IMG/VR virus record: IMGVR_UViG_3300031933_000215
Coordinates: 124,001 to 188,000 of that record
Source of the DNA: a virus
Length of the DNA stretch: 64,000 nucleotides
Reading direction: 5' to 3' (one strand)
Below the pieces are notes generated by a model. It did no database searches and was not told the origin of the DNA. It worked only from the letters and a program-made list of their open reading frames with translations. Position numbers and translations under genes: made by a program. Positions 26,072-34,322 of the stretch are shown in pieces (position 1 is the stretch's first letter; every line of letters begins with the position of its first letter).

Positions 26072-26662
26072 TTAGTAACCTGTGGGGTGACCAAAGAACA
26101 GATCGCATGCTATCGACATACGCATAACCCCAGGACTGGGTTTTACGTAGTGTCCCAGATAACTTGGGAACACGTAAACCGTATCGGCTTCGGGCGTTAT
26201 TTGGTAGTTGGCAAAGTGGTTTTTCGTTATGTCCCACTCATAACCACGACCGGCACAACCACGTGGGTCGACGAGAACCAGATTCCCTGGATTGGGAATC
26301 AGATAGAAAACAGCACTCACTTGAGCCCCGTTATGCACGTGCAGATCAAGACCGTCATTATTCTGACTATAAATACACCACATGCTGGTTCTATAGTCTT
26401 TGTCGTTCAGCGTAATGCCGAACTCTTCTTGAACGTAACGGAGCAATGCGGGTAGTATAACGTCGTCGTGCAGTTTGCTCAACGTAGGCCGTTCGGCGGG
26501 GTCGTATAAGTCAACCCTACTACCATACGCATTGTTATTGCTGTCCTCGTTGATCCCCATGGAAAATATCTCGCCGATGGCGACGTCTATATCCACATCG
26601 TGATCCTCGATGTGGTCTTTGTGGATCACGGTTTTCCAAGGTTCTATGCGCTCGTATGCCAT
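26072..26662 (-). CDS. 2-oxoglutarate/Fe(II) oxygenase-like protein
   Basis: A 196-residue protein. 'GLDLHVHNGAQVSAVFYLIP' followed by 'GNLVLVDPRG' and later 'VYVFPSYLGHYVKPS' with 'VMRMSIACDLFF' match the TIGR02466-type 2OG-Fe(II) oxygenase pattern (H-x-H-N-x ... P-S-x-x-x-H ... R). Such enzymes hydroxylate amino-acid side chains or small molecules using O2 and 2-oxoglutarate. The iron-binding His residues and the Arg for 2-oxoglutarate are visible; substrate is not. It lies within a radical SAM operon, so sequential modification of one protein is possible. GGGGA precedes the ATG. Confidence 0.7.
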   Translation of the reverse strand: MAYERIEPWKTVIHKDHIEDHDVDIDVAIGEIFSMGINEDSNNNAYGSRVDLYDPAERPTLSKLHDDVILPALLRYVQEEFGITLNDKDYRTSMWCIYSQNNDGLDLHVHNGAQVSAVFYLIPNPGNLVLVDPRGCAGRGYEWDITKNHFANYQITPEADTVYVFPSYLGHYVKPSPGVMRMSIACDLFFGHPTGY

Positions 26663-26671
26663 TGTCGTCCC

Positions 26672-27364
26672 CTATGGGTTTTTGAACGTGGGGTCGCCTG
26701 GAAGTAGGTACTGTTTTATTTTGATCACTTCCAACGTGGATGCATCAAACAGACAACCAAACGCCCGTTTCTTTCGTGTGGTATCACCGTCATTCGGTGG
26801 CGCAACATTAAAAAAGGTACCTATTTCCTTCCCAGTCAGGTCGGTGTAAAAATAGATGTCCCGGAAACGAAGTAATCGTTCATCGTTTAAATGTAAACCT
26901 ACACCGAAATAGTCGATTGGTACACACCCAGGCGGTAGCCGTGGGTATTGATGTCGTGCGATGTTGAGGTCGTACACCTTTAATGCTTTTTGTTGCGTCT
27001 CCAATTGTAGCTTTAACGTGTAGGACGTACCTTGAACAAAACCCTCGGGTAGCTCACAATCAAACAATGGGGCGACCTGAGCAACGTCACACCGACGGTA
27101 CGATATCGAAATAGTGTCTTCGGGGTAGTTGGTATTGTTTTTGCGGGTAAGGCCGATCAACTCCCAATTCTTCAATTCCGGCCACGGACTGGCTAAGATT
27201 TCAGGACTGTGTTCGATAGCCATATTGAACAAGGGTAGTACCGGTTCTGATAACACGGGGAAGTTGGGACGGTAGGTATTCTCGGACAACCCATTGGAAT
27301 CAAGGGTGATTTCCTTTGCAGTCGGGTCGACCCCATCGATGTTAGTCAAAGAAACATTAGACAT
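26672..27364 (-). CDS. Unknown protein with weak likeness to the tail domain family
   Basis: A 230-residue protein. 'EDTISISYRRCDVAQVAPLF' recalls the 'NIVLTYRRLDLARLF' landmark of the tail proteins at the start of the window, and the remainder is beta-rich ('YTLKLQLETQQKALKVYDLN'). It overlaps the upstream radical SAM gene by 8 bases, with GAGGT upstream of the ATG. If the likeness is real, the operon would encode a structural-like protein beside its modification enzymes. Confidence in homology is low. Confidence 0.6.
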   Translation of the reverse strand: MSNVSLTNIDGVDPTAKEITLDSNGLSENTYRPNFPVLSEPVLPLFNMAIEHSPEILASPWPELKNWELIGLTRKNNTNYPEDTISISYRRCDVAQVAPLFDCELPEGFVQGTSYTLKLQLETQQKALKVYDLNIARHQYPRLPPGCVPIDYFGVGLHLNDERLLRFRDIYFYTDLTGKEIGTFFNVAPPNDGDTTRKKRAFGCLFDASTLEVIKIKQYLLPGDPTFKNP

Positions 27365-28391
27365 TTCTTACCTCAATCAAATCGACAATACCAACTTCAC
27401 TAGCTTGATTCAGTTCCGCTTCCAACGCTTTCATCTTACTGCAATGTTCGTCAACCCGACAACTTTCCTGTGTATCCATGATCGTTTTCCGACATCCGTT
27501 ACACAAACTGAAGAGTGAACATCCCCAACAGTCGTCATGCATGGACAGGTATAACATCGAATCCTGAAGAGGTGTGGTGATTGCGTCACTGGCCATCTCA
27601 TTTTCAAAATCAATCGGAAACATGTCATCGTCACCAAATGCACCACAACTGTAATACGACCCGTCGGGATGTAGGTTACGAATTCCTTTATCGCAGTCAC
27701 GACTTATGGGACATGTCGTCTTAAGTCCGCCCAAGGAACGTATGAACTGCTGTGTGTTGTATTCCCATGGAGTCAACCCCGCCTTATGTATTTCGAGGTA
27801 TTTGGCGTAAATGTCCCCCATCAAATAAGAAATACTTTGACGCCCGCTGGCGAATGCCCAATTAAGCTTACACACTACGCCCATTTTTTTGGCCAGTCTG
27901 ACATTATCCAAGGCGCGTTGAACGTTACTCTCGTCTATCACTGAGATGAAATCTGGACGGTACCCGACCCGCTCTAAGAACAGGTCACTGACTGCCCAAA
28001 AGTCCTCTTCTAAAAACACCCGTGTACGAGTAATTAATCGACTGTCACCGTAATGGAAGGACGTCCCCACCCCGATTTGTGGGTGGCGAAACAGCTCAGT
28101 CCATTTGTCGGGCCGCTTATAAAAGTCCCACAAGTTGGTCGTGAAGCTGACAATGGTTTCGGTCATGCCGCGTTCTTCCAACAGCTTGAGGATATCCCAA
28201 TAATAGTCGGGCCTGAGCATCAACGGATCACCACCGTTAACAATGATCGTTTGGGTGTTCGGAAACCGATCCAGAAAGCGAGCAATATAGTCCAGATTGA
28301 GAACGTCTTTCTTATCGTCGGTTATGTTGGTGGAGCTGCAGAACGTGCAGGCGAAGTTACAAAGTTCCGTTGGTTTGATGATCAGATCCAC
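27357..28391 (-). CDS. Radical SAM protein with SPASM-like C-terminus (enzyme D)
   Basis: A 344-residue protein with C11-x3-C15-x2-C18 in 'KPTELCNFACTFCSSTN' and 'IIVNGGDPLMLRPDY' (about residues 50-60) for SAM binding. The C-terminal region has many Cys ('DCWGCSLFSLCNGCRK', 'ESCRVDEHCSKM'), the spacing expected of a SPASM domain holding auxiliary Fe-S clusters. SPASM enzymes modify peptides or proteins (thioether, C-C or epimer products). It is the first gene after the terminator at 28461-28495 and may have its own promoter. Substrate unknown. Confidence 0.88.
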   Translation of the reverse strand: MDLIIKPTELCNFACTFCSSTNITDDKKDVLNLDYIARFLDRFPNTQTIIVNGGDPLMLRPDYYWDILKLLEERGMTETIVSFTTNLWDFYKRPDKWTELFRHPQIGVGTSFHYGDSRLITRTRVFLEEDFWAVSDLFLERVGYRPDFISVIDESNVQRALDNVRLAKKMGVVCKLNWAFASGRQSISYLMGDIYAKYLEIHKAGLTPWEYNTQQFIRSLGGLKTTCPISRDCDKGIRNLHPDGSYYSCGAFGDDDMFPIDFENEMASDAITTPLQDSMLYLSMHDDCWGCSLFSLCNGCRKTIMDTQESCRVDEHCSKMKALEAELNQASEVGIVDLIEVRNV

Positions 28392-28460
28392 GGGTAAACT
28401 CCTGTTCGGTATTGGATGACTATATAGTTAGACGTCGGCGTTGAAAACAACCACACACAG

Positions 28461-28495
28461 CATAAAACCACGGCCTCAGGTACCGTGGTTTTATG
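28461..28495. terminator. Internal terminator of the radical SAM locus
   Basis: A 13-base inverted repeat CATAAAACCACGG/CCGTGGTTTTATG lies directly after the stop at 28496. It divides the radical SAM locus into two transcription units; CTATATAGT at about 28422 may contribute to a promoter for the second. Confidence 0.85.
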
Positions 28496-29479
28496 TCACC
28501 ATTGGTTTACTTTGGCGATTGTTTCCTTCGGTAAAACACACTCGGTGATTCCATAATCTTCCATGATTGACAACACGCGATGGTCCAGACACGTCGGCAG
28601 AAACGGACACTCGCCACACTCTTTCGTTTTGGTGGTGTAAGCGTACTGTTCTAAGATGACGGCGTCGTACTTCTTACGATAGTCCTCTACCCCGTCAACC
28701 CGGTACCGGTCACGGATTTGTATCAAATCTTCGTAAACGATGGGGATGGCGTAAAACTCATTCTCATAAAAAATGATTACGCGTTCTAGTTTGTCGTGCG
28801 GACTCACCACATCGACGTGTTGGTCGACCATACAGCCGTCGTTAGTCGCCTGAGTGGTGACGGTCACAGATTTTAACCAGTTAAACGCGCGCCGGTACTG
28901 TTCTGGATCGTTACTGGTTCGAGCAAACGACAGATTAAAGTCCACACCTTGACCGTACTGTCTGAGGTAAAAGTTGTTCAACGTTTCGTAGTTATCGACT
29001 ACCAACGACTGACTCAAATTCAACTGTGGGTGCAGGTACAGGTTCGGGAACCGGGCTTTGACGTCCCGAACCTTCTCGGCAATGACCGCATTGTAGCGTT
29101 CGTTCAGGTTCTTCGATTCCGGAATGACCACGTTGATCTGAAGTTCCTTCATACCAAGACGATCAAGGGCGTTCAATACCTGTAAGTCGGGTTTCACCAT
29201 GGTGGAGTTGACAACCAGTCGATCAAACCTTTTGATTAATTCAGTCAACCGAATGTCATTCAGGATCTCCATCGTGTTGGTGGCGGTGAAGATATCGGTA
29301 CTACCCAAAACGACCGCATATGGGTCGAGGTGTTCTAGGAACTCATAGGCCACGCGGTACATCTTATCCGTAGCTTTATTGGGGGAATCACGATCAACAT
29401 GGCAACCCGCGCAATTGAATGCACAACCCGCTAAGATCTCCAACTGCAGTTCGAATGAGTTGAATTTTTCGATGTTCAC
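28496..29479 (-). CDS. Radical SAM protein (enzyme C)
   Basis: A 327-residue protein. The cluster motif C19-x3-C23-x2-C26 is in 'EILAGCAFNCAGCHVDRDS'. The GGE-type segment is replaced by 'AVVLGSTDIFTATNTM' (about residue 60). A C-terminal 'ECGECPFLPTC' resembles one SPASM or twitch site. Beta-alpha repeats such as 'LVVNSTMVKPDLQVLNALDR' fit the TIM-barrel core. The start overlaps the stop of the upstream radical SAM gene (ATGA), implying coupled synthesis. Substrate unknown; the altered GGE region suggests a specialised or divergent enzyme. Confidence 0.85.
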   Translation of the reverse strand: MNIEKFNSFELQLEILAGCAFNCAGCHVDRDSPNKATDKMYRVAYEFLEHLDPYAVVLGSTDIFTATNTMEILNDIRLTELIKRFDRLVVNSTMVKPDLQVLNALDRLGMKELQINVVIPESKNLNERYNAVIAEKVRDVKARFPNLYLHPQLNLSQSLVVDNYETLNNFYLRQYGQGVDFNLSFARTSNDPEQYRRAFNWLKSVTVTTQATNDGCMVDQHVDVVSPHDKLERVIIFYENEFYAIPIVYEDLIQIRDRYRVDGVEDYRKKYDAVILEQYAYTTKTKECGECPFLPTCLDHRVLSIMEDYGITECVLPKETIAKVNQW

Positions 29480-30480
29480 GAAATCACTCCATAGAGTCGT
29501 TTAAACTCACAATGTTTGTTTGTGATGTTCACGTGGTCACTGTGTAGAAAACAACCCAACCCGCAACGCTGATAAAACTCACAACTCAGGCACTCGCGTT
29601 CTTGAATGAACCGGACCTCGGACTCATGGATGTTGTCAACAACAGTCGGGTCCGATTTGAACTGGTCCCGATCGGCCAAAATCCGACAAGAGCCCGTATG
29701 TCCTGTCGGAAGAATGATGAACGAACTCCGACAGGTCGCTGTGTTGTGGTGATTCTCACGAAACCCTTTGACTGGTTGACATTCCGGATAGTGTTTATCC
29801 AACCACAGGAAAAAGTCAACCAGTTCAACATCACTGGGCTGTAAAATTTCAGCGTTATCTTCGGGTGAATAATAGTCAAAGAAAATCGGGTAGTCCTGGT
29901 AAAGTCGATCAAACACGACGTTGGAACCACGCATGAATCGTTCAATGTTAGGTCGGGTCAACACCACGGAAATGTTTGACAGCCAGGGTTTGAACTTGGC
30001 CAGGTTTTCCTCAAACAGTTTAAGCGTCTGAGAGTTAAACCGACCCGCAGCATCGTAAGACGTGCAAAAGGTGAACGGAATCAGCAGTTCTTCCAATGTC
30101 TTGATGAACCGCATCACCCGCTCGGCCTTCTCGAACACTAAGTTGGTCACGAAATTGATTTCACAGTGTTTAACTGATGTCACTACCCGATGACAGAACT
30201 CTACATAGTCGTCGAATACTCGATCGGGGAGTTCGTCCATGAACAACTCCCCACCCATGACGTTCACACTGTAAAAATCGTGATCGTTGGTGTTATTAAT
30301 GACAACGCTTGCTTTCTCAACAATCTCATCAACACCAGTCCAGTCGCTGTGGTCCTGCCAACAAAACCCACAGCTAAGGTTGCAGCGCTCAAAGAAGTTG
30401 ATGAAAAATTCTTTATTCTGTCCCCGCTTTGCTTCCACTATCTCCACCAGCGGTATCAGGTCCGGGTTGTTCGTGGCCAT
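29476..30480 (-). CDS. Radical SAM protein (enzyme B)
   Basis: A 334-residue protein. C33-x3-C37-x2-C40 is in 'NFFERCNLSCGFCWQDHSDW', and 'VNVMGGELFMDEL' gives the GGE motif at about residue 77. The C-terminus has 'CLSCEFYQRCGLGCFLHSDH' and a further 'KHCEFKRL', consistent with a SPASM-type auxiliary cluster. The 5' end overlaps the upstream gene by 68 bases, the 3' end overlaps the next radical SAM by 4. As with its neighbours, protein or peptide modification is the likely chemistry; the target is not evident. Confidence 0.87.
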   Translation of the reverse strand: MATNNPDLIPLVEIVEAKRGQNKEFFINFFERCNLSCGFCWQDHSDWTGVDEIVEKASVVINNTNDHDFYSVNVMGGELFMDELPDRVFDDYVEFCHRVVTSVKHCEINFVTNLVFEKAERVMRFIKTLEELLIPFTFCTSYDAAGRFNSQTLKLFEENLAKFKPWLSNISVVLTRPNIERFMRGSNVVFDRLYQDYPIFFDYYSPEDNAEILQPSDVELVDFFLWLDKHYPECQPVKGFRENHHNTATCRSSFIILPTGHTGSCRILADRDQFKSDPTVVDNIHESEVRFIQERECLSCEFYQRCGLGCFLHSDHVNITNKHCEFKRLYGVIS

Positions 30481-31165
30481 TGAGTATCTCCAAAGCGTAT
30501 TTGTTTAAAAGCAACCAGTTGGGGTTTTCTTTATCCCCAACGAAGAAGTGAAACAGGTTCTTTCCGTTGAACATGTATTCTTCAAACTGGACAGGGAAAT
30601 AAAACTGCCGGTAGTCCACCGCATCTCGGATAGAGAAAAACAACTCGAAGAACGAAGGAATCTCAAACAGCCAGACAACGTTAACACCGATATATTTCGG
30701 GTCGTTAATAACACCGTCATATCCCCGGAGATCTGGGTCTTTGTCATCGTCTATTGCTTTGATGTAGTCACAGTACTTGACCATCGAAGAGCAGAACAAG
30801 AAATACCGGGCCAGCAGGTCGGAGTGTTCTTCAACAAATTCATCTAAGAATCCATCTGGGGTTTCGAATGTAGCGATCCCAGAGGTGTCCCCCTCCATGA
30901 AATGGATCAGTACCAACAACACAAGAACGTTGAGTTCTTCACACTTAAAGAGTGTGTTGATTTCCATGTAAACACTGAGTAATTCTGAGAGTTCTTCTTT
31001 TGACAACGTCTCCACGTTGATCCGTGTTTTGACGTTCAGGTTTGCCAGGTAAAACACAAAGGGTTTCCCCTTTATTTTCGAATTACTGTAATCGACAGTA
31101 TACACTTTGTCGTTTTCGGCAATGACGTTGTGTAGGTCACTGATGGGGAGTGGTACGGTAATCAT
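30413..31165 (-). CDS. Unknown protein, divergent relative of the three-gene family
   Basis: A 250-residue protein. It starts 'MITVPLPISDLHNVIAENDK' and has 'KPFVFYLANLNV' and 'LFHFFVGDKENPNW', weakly echoing the 'VYINSLG' and 'WSxFFG' landmarks of the three proteins encoded upstream. The tail is a low-complexity 'GPDTAGGDSGSKAGTE' overlapping the next gene. It contains no catalytic motif that I recognise. Expression is coupled to radical SAM enzyme B by overlap, suggesting a shared function. Confidence 0.6.
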   Translation of the reverse strand: MITVPLPISDLHNVIAENDKVYTVDYSNSKIKGKPFVFYLANLNVKTRINVETLSKEELSELLSVYMEINTLFKCEELNVLVLLVLIHFMEGDTSGIATFETPDGFLDEFVEEHSDLLARYFLFCSSMVKYCDYIKAIDDDKDPDLRGYDGVINDPKYIGVNVVWLFEIPSFFELFFSIRDAVDYRQFYFPVQFEEYMFNGKNLFHFFVGDKENPNWLLLNKYALEILNGHEQPGPDTAGGDSGSKAGTE

Positions 31166-31175
31166 GACGTTTGCC

Positions 31176-32210
31176 TCATCCGTTCAGATTCATTTGTTTC
31201 AACACGTCTCGGTCTGCGTGGTACAAGTACCCGATGAAATTGTTATTCATGTTATCCCGAAATTCCGTGCGACCAAAAATTTGACTACAGTGGGTATTTA
31301 TATCCATGTTGACCAGGTCTCTGGCTTTCGTTACCGTGAACGAACCCTCAGGAAGAACCCTGAGTAGGTGGTTCAGGAATGGATCGGTGGTTCCATTCTT
31401 CGCATGGACTTTTTCGACAAGCTCACGTATTTCCTTGTGGTGCCTTTTAATAAACGCCACATTCCCTGGGTGGTTATCTGGATTGAACAGCACTGTGTCC
31501 TCCAGTGCTTCGATCTGGTCGTCGATATCGTCCCGTTCCAAGTCAATATCAAACCCAAAGTTTTGCTTTAGGTTGTAGATCCCATATAACAAGTCACGTC
31601 GCACGCCCACGAAGTCCCATGCCACTGATTTCCAGAGGATTGTTTCCATGCGCTCTACGAACGCGGATACGTAGCGATCAGATGGGTCAAAATCAACCAA
31701 GAGAACATGCGCCAGTAAGTATTCAAAACTGATACGCTCTTTCAGTTCGGCTGGGACGGGGCGCGGTTCTACTTCCTCATACCAAGCCCTTACAGCATCC
31801 AGGGTGGGGATTGTGATGTTTCGAAAACCGTCTTTTCGCGAACCTTTGGTACTGGTGCGACTTCCATGCTCGTACTTGTGGTTCACCGCATTCAGTTTCA
31901 AGAATCGATGTACCATCTCCACACTTGCCAGTGGGAATAAGGATCGCAGCCAGACCACCAAAAAGTAATTCAGGGAACGCTCGTCTATTAAAATGGTGGT
32001 CTTTTGTCCGATAGGCGTCAGGCATTCAACAAATGTGAATAGGTCACCAAAGTCTCTCTCGATTGCGTCGACCGACACAAACTGATACAATGGCCTAGGG
32101 CCATGCGTTACACGACACTGTCCAAGTGGTCCTACATAGACCAAGTTGTTGCGACCTACATTTCCAGTGAAATCGTAATCAATATAAACCTTATCCAACA
32201 AATGTAACAT
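31176..32210 (-). CDS. Unknown protein, radical-SAM-locus family copy 3
   Basis: A 344-residue protein paralogous to the next two genes upstream. Shared landmarks, in order: an N-terminal 'MLHLLDKVYIDYDFTGN', 'MVHRFLKLNAVNHKY', 'ISFEYLLAHVLLVDFDPSDR', 'ERMETILWKSVAWDFVGVRR', 'LLYGIYNLKQNFGFDIDLER' and a C-terminal 'IFGRTEF...NFIGYLYHAD'. The middle is mostly helical. No known family recognised. Three tandem copies imply either recognition of different substrates or subunits of one complex. Confidence 0.65.
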   Translation of the reverse strand: MLHLLDKVYIDYDFTGNVGRNNLVYVGPLGQCRVTHGPRPLYQFVSVDAIERDFGDLFTFVECLTPIGQKTTILIDERSLNYFLVVWLRSLFPLASVEMVHRFLKLNAVNHKYEHGSRTSTKGSRKDGFRNITIPTLDAVRAWYEEVEPRPVPAELKERISFEYLLAHVLLVDFDPSDRYVSAFVERMETILWKSVAWDFVGVRRDLLYGIYNLKQNFGFDIDLERDDIDDQIEALEDTVLFNPDNHPGNVAFIKRHHKEIRELVEKVHAKNGTTDPFLNHLLRVLPEGSFTVTKARDLVNMDINTHCSQIFGRTEFRDNMNNNFIGYLYHADRDVLKQMNLNG

Positions 32211-32232
32211 TATTTTTTTTACCTGCCGTCAG

Positions 32233-33270
32233 TCAGCCGTTCATTTTGAAATACTTCAAGGTCTCCGGCGTCAGATTGTAAAGATAATTAACAAAGACGC
32301 CGTTCGTGTCTTTGGTCATCTTCTCTCGACCAAAAAGAAAAGACCAGAGTGATTCTCTGTCGACAGCCACCAGTTCTTTCAGAACACTCCCGGTGAATGG
32401 TCGTTCCGGGTCTAAAAGGTCAAACAAGAAACGCCGATACTGGTCACCGTACCCAAGAAGCTCATCCACTTTATCCATCATCTTTCTGATGTACGCGTAA
32501 TCCGCTTTGACGACATCCACGTCTTTATAGGTTATTGCCGGGTCGAAAAACCGCTTAACCTCAGGCTGATTAAGTTGGTACTCGATATCATTTCGATCAA
32601 AATTAATCGGCAGACCAAGTGTTTTCTTCAACCTAAACCCATTGTAGAAAGCCGCCATTCGACGCTTAACAAAATCCCTAGCGCAGGATATCCACAACAT
32701 GTGTTCAATTTTCTTAGAAAGTTGATCTACATGCGGGTCAGCGTCGTCAAAATCCACACTTAAGGAGTGAGCCAAGAGTGTTTCATAGCTCAGGTGTTTT
32801 TTGAGTTCCGAACAATACCCACTACCATGTTTCGAACCCGCGTAAAAGCGTTTCGTGTCGTCCAGTGTTGGAGCCGGAAGCTGGTCAGCGTAATGATCGT
32901 AAGCAAACCCCCTAACTCGAACAAAACGATGGTGTATGTAGAAGGTCCTCAGGATTGCGTGGATGATTTCCACCGGCATCTCAGGATACACCGCTCGATA
33001 GTGGGTCACCACTAGCTGGTACATGTCGTCAATGTCCAACATTAACCACACGTCGCCTTCAGTAAGAATCAATGTTTCCATGAATGTAGGTAGGTCGCCA
33101 AAAGCATCCAACGCTTCTTCGAGGTTGGTGAATTCCATGAGTCCTTCGGGATGGAATTCATTTTGAGTATGCGTACGGTCGTCCAGATAAATGTACGAGT
33201 CGGTTGGTTGTTTCAGGTCAACGCTCGTAAATGCAAAGTCCGCCCGGACGTCATCAATTAAGTGCAGCAT
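32233..33270 (-). CDS. Unknown protein, radical-SAM-locus family copy 2
   Basis: A 345-residue paralogue. The start at 33270 aligns with copy 3 ('MLHLIDDVRADFAFTSV') and has AAAGGAAA upstream; a longer frame to 33399 overlaps the previous gene by 127 bases and is not needed. Landmarks are 'ISYE'-like 'LSYETLLAHSLSVDFDDADP', 'IEHMLWISCARDFVKRRM', 'LKKTLGLPINFDRNDIEYQL' and 'LWSFLFGREKM...NYLYNL'. Function unknown; helical composition suggests protein-protein interaction. Confidence 0.65.
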   Translation of the reverse strand: MLHLIDDVRADFAFTSVDLKQPTDSYIYLDDRTHTQNEFHPEGLMEFTNLEEALDAFGDLPTFMETLILTEGDVWLMLDIDDMYQLVVTHYRAVYPEMPVEIIHAILRTFYIHHRFVRVRGFAYDHYADQLPAPTLDDTKRFYAGSKHGSGYCSELKKHLSYETLLAHSLSVDFDDADPHVDQLSKKIEHMLWISCARDFVKRRMAAFYNGFRLKKTLGLPINFDRNDIEYQLNQPEVKRFFDPAITYKDVDVVKADYAYIRKMMDKVDELLGYGDQYRRFLFDLLDPERPFTGSVLKELVAVDRESLWSFLFGREKMTKDTNGVFVNYLYNLTPETLKYFKMNG

Positions 33271-33272
33271 GG

Positions 33273-34322
33273 TTATGTTTCCTTTGTTGGGGACAGGACC
33301 ATATCTGAAATCTTTACAGGCGTGACTGAATGCAGGTAACTGAATATAAGGGAGCCTGTTCCCCATAATGCATCGTCGATACCGAAGAATGCACTCCACG
33401 GACGCTTCCGGTCGGCGTCAATCAGCTCGATGAATTCGTCGTGTGTGATCTCATGGTCCTTCAAGAAGAAGCTAACGGCGAGCTCCTTGAAGTCCTCTAC
33501 AATGTTATTGCGTTTGTTGTTAACGCTAATAGCGTGGTGGATTTTCTGGGCGTTAGCTGCAGTTATCTCATTAAGTGATTCATCAAACCCCAGCGCTTCA
33601 TCCAGCTTTGAGATTTGTTCCTCGATGTCGTCCGCCAGCGGATCGATATCTAGGTCTAGGTTTTTCTTTAGACCGAAGATTCCTAATAACAGCCTACGGC
33701 GCCATGTGGTGTAGTCAGTCACCAACATTTGCCACAACAACGCTTCCATCCGTCGTCTAAAACAGATGACATAAGGATCTGACTCAGAATAGTTACACGC
33801 ATGTGCGTGAACCATAAGGTATTCAATAGAAACGTTCTCTTTTACCAAATCGGAGAACTCACCATTTACTCCCGCCTCTTCGTACCAAATGCGCGTCTGC
33901 ATTGGTGTCGGGACTGTAAGTCCGAGTCTACCCTCACGATTAATGCTCGCGCGGGTGGAAAGGCGAATCTGGCTGTATTTTTGGTCGATCGTCACCATTC
34001 TCAAGAACCGATGTGTGTTCTCAAGCGTGATGTTTGGAAAAATACCACGCAAGAAATGAACGTAAAAACGGTTTAGATCTTGCTCGTCGATGAACGCCGT
34101 GACATCACGACCACTGTGAATAATGGATTCGATGAATCCATTTATACCACCAGGGGCGTCTATAAGCACATCAAGATTGGGGTACTTCATCAGCGGAGTT
34201 GCGTCTTGAGAAAAAGCCTTAGACCCGAGGGAGTTAATATAAACAATATCTTTCGGGTTGGCCCTAGCGTTCGGACTGGAAAATGAGTAATCAAGCGACA
34301 GGCCGTTTGTCAACCGGATCAT
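33273..34322 (-). CDS. Unknown protein, radical-SAM-locus family copy 1
   Basis: A 349-residue paralogue beginning 'MIRLTNGLSLDYSFSSPNAR', with 'LENTHRFLRMVTIDQKYSQI', 'VSIEYLMVHAHACNYSESDP', 'RRMEALLWQMLVTDYTTWRR', 'LKKNLDLDIDPLADDIEEQI' and 'PWSAFFGIDDALW...FSYLHSV'. Its start overlaps the stop of the Cys-His-tailed substrate-like gene (ATGA), so the two are translationally coupled. That coupling makes a chaperone, recognition or immunity-like role for the substrate protein worth considering; nothing in the sequence proves it. Confidence 0.65.
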   Translation of the reverse strand: MIRLTNGLSLDYSFSSPNARANPKDIVYINSLGSKAFSQDATPLMKYPNLDVLIDAPGGINGFIESIIHSGRDVTAFIDEQDLNRFYVHFLRGIFPNITLENTHRFLRMVTIDQKYSQIRLSTRASINREGRLGLTVPTPMQTRIWYEEAGVNGEFSDLVKENVSIEYLMVHAHACNYSESDPYVICFRRRMEALLWQMLVTDYTTWRRRLLLGIFGLKKNLDLDIDPLADDIEEQISKLDEALGFDESLNEITAANAQKIHHAISVNNKRNNIVEDFKELAVSFFLKDHEITHDEFIELIDADRKRPWSAFFGIDDALWGTGSLIFSYLHSVTPVKISDMVLSPTKET

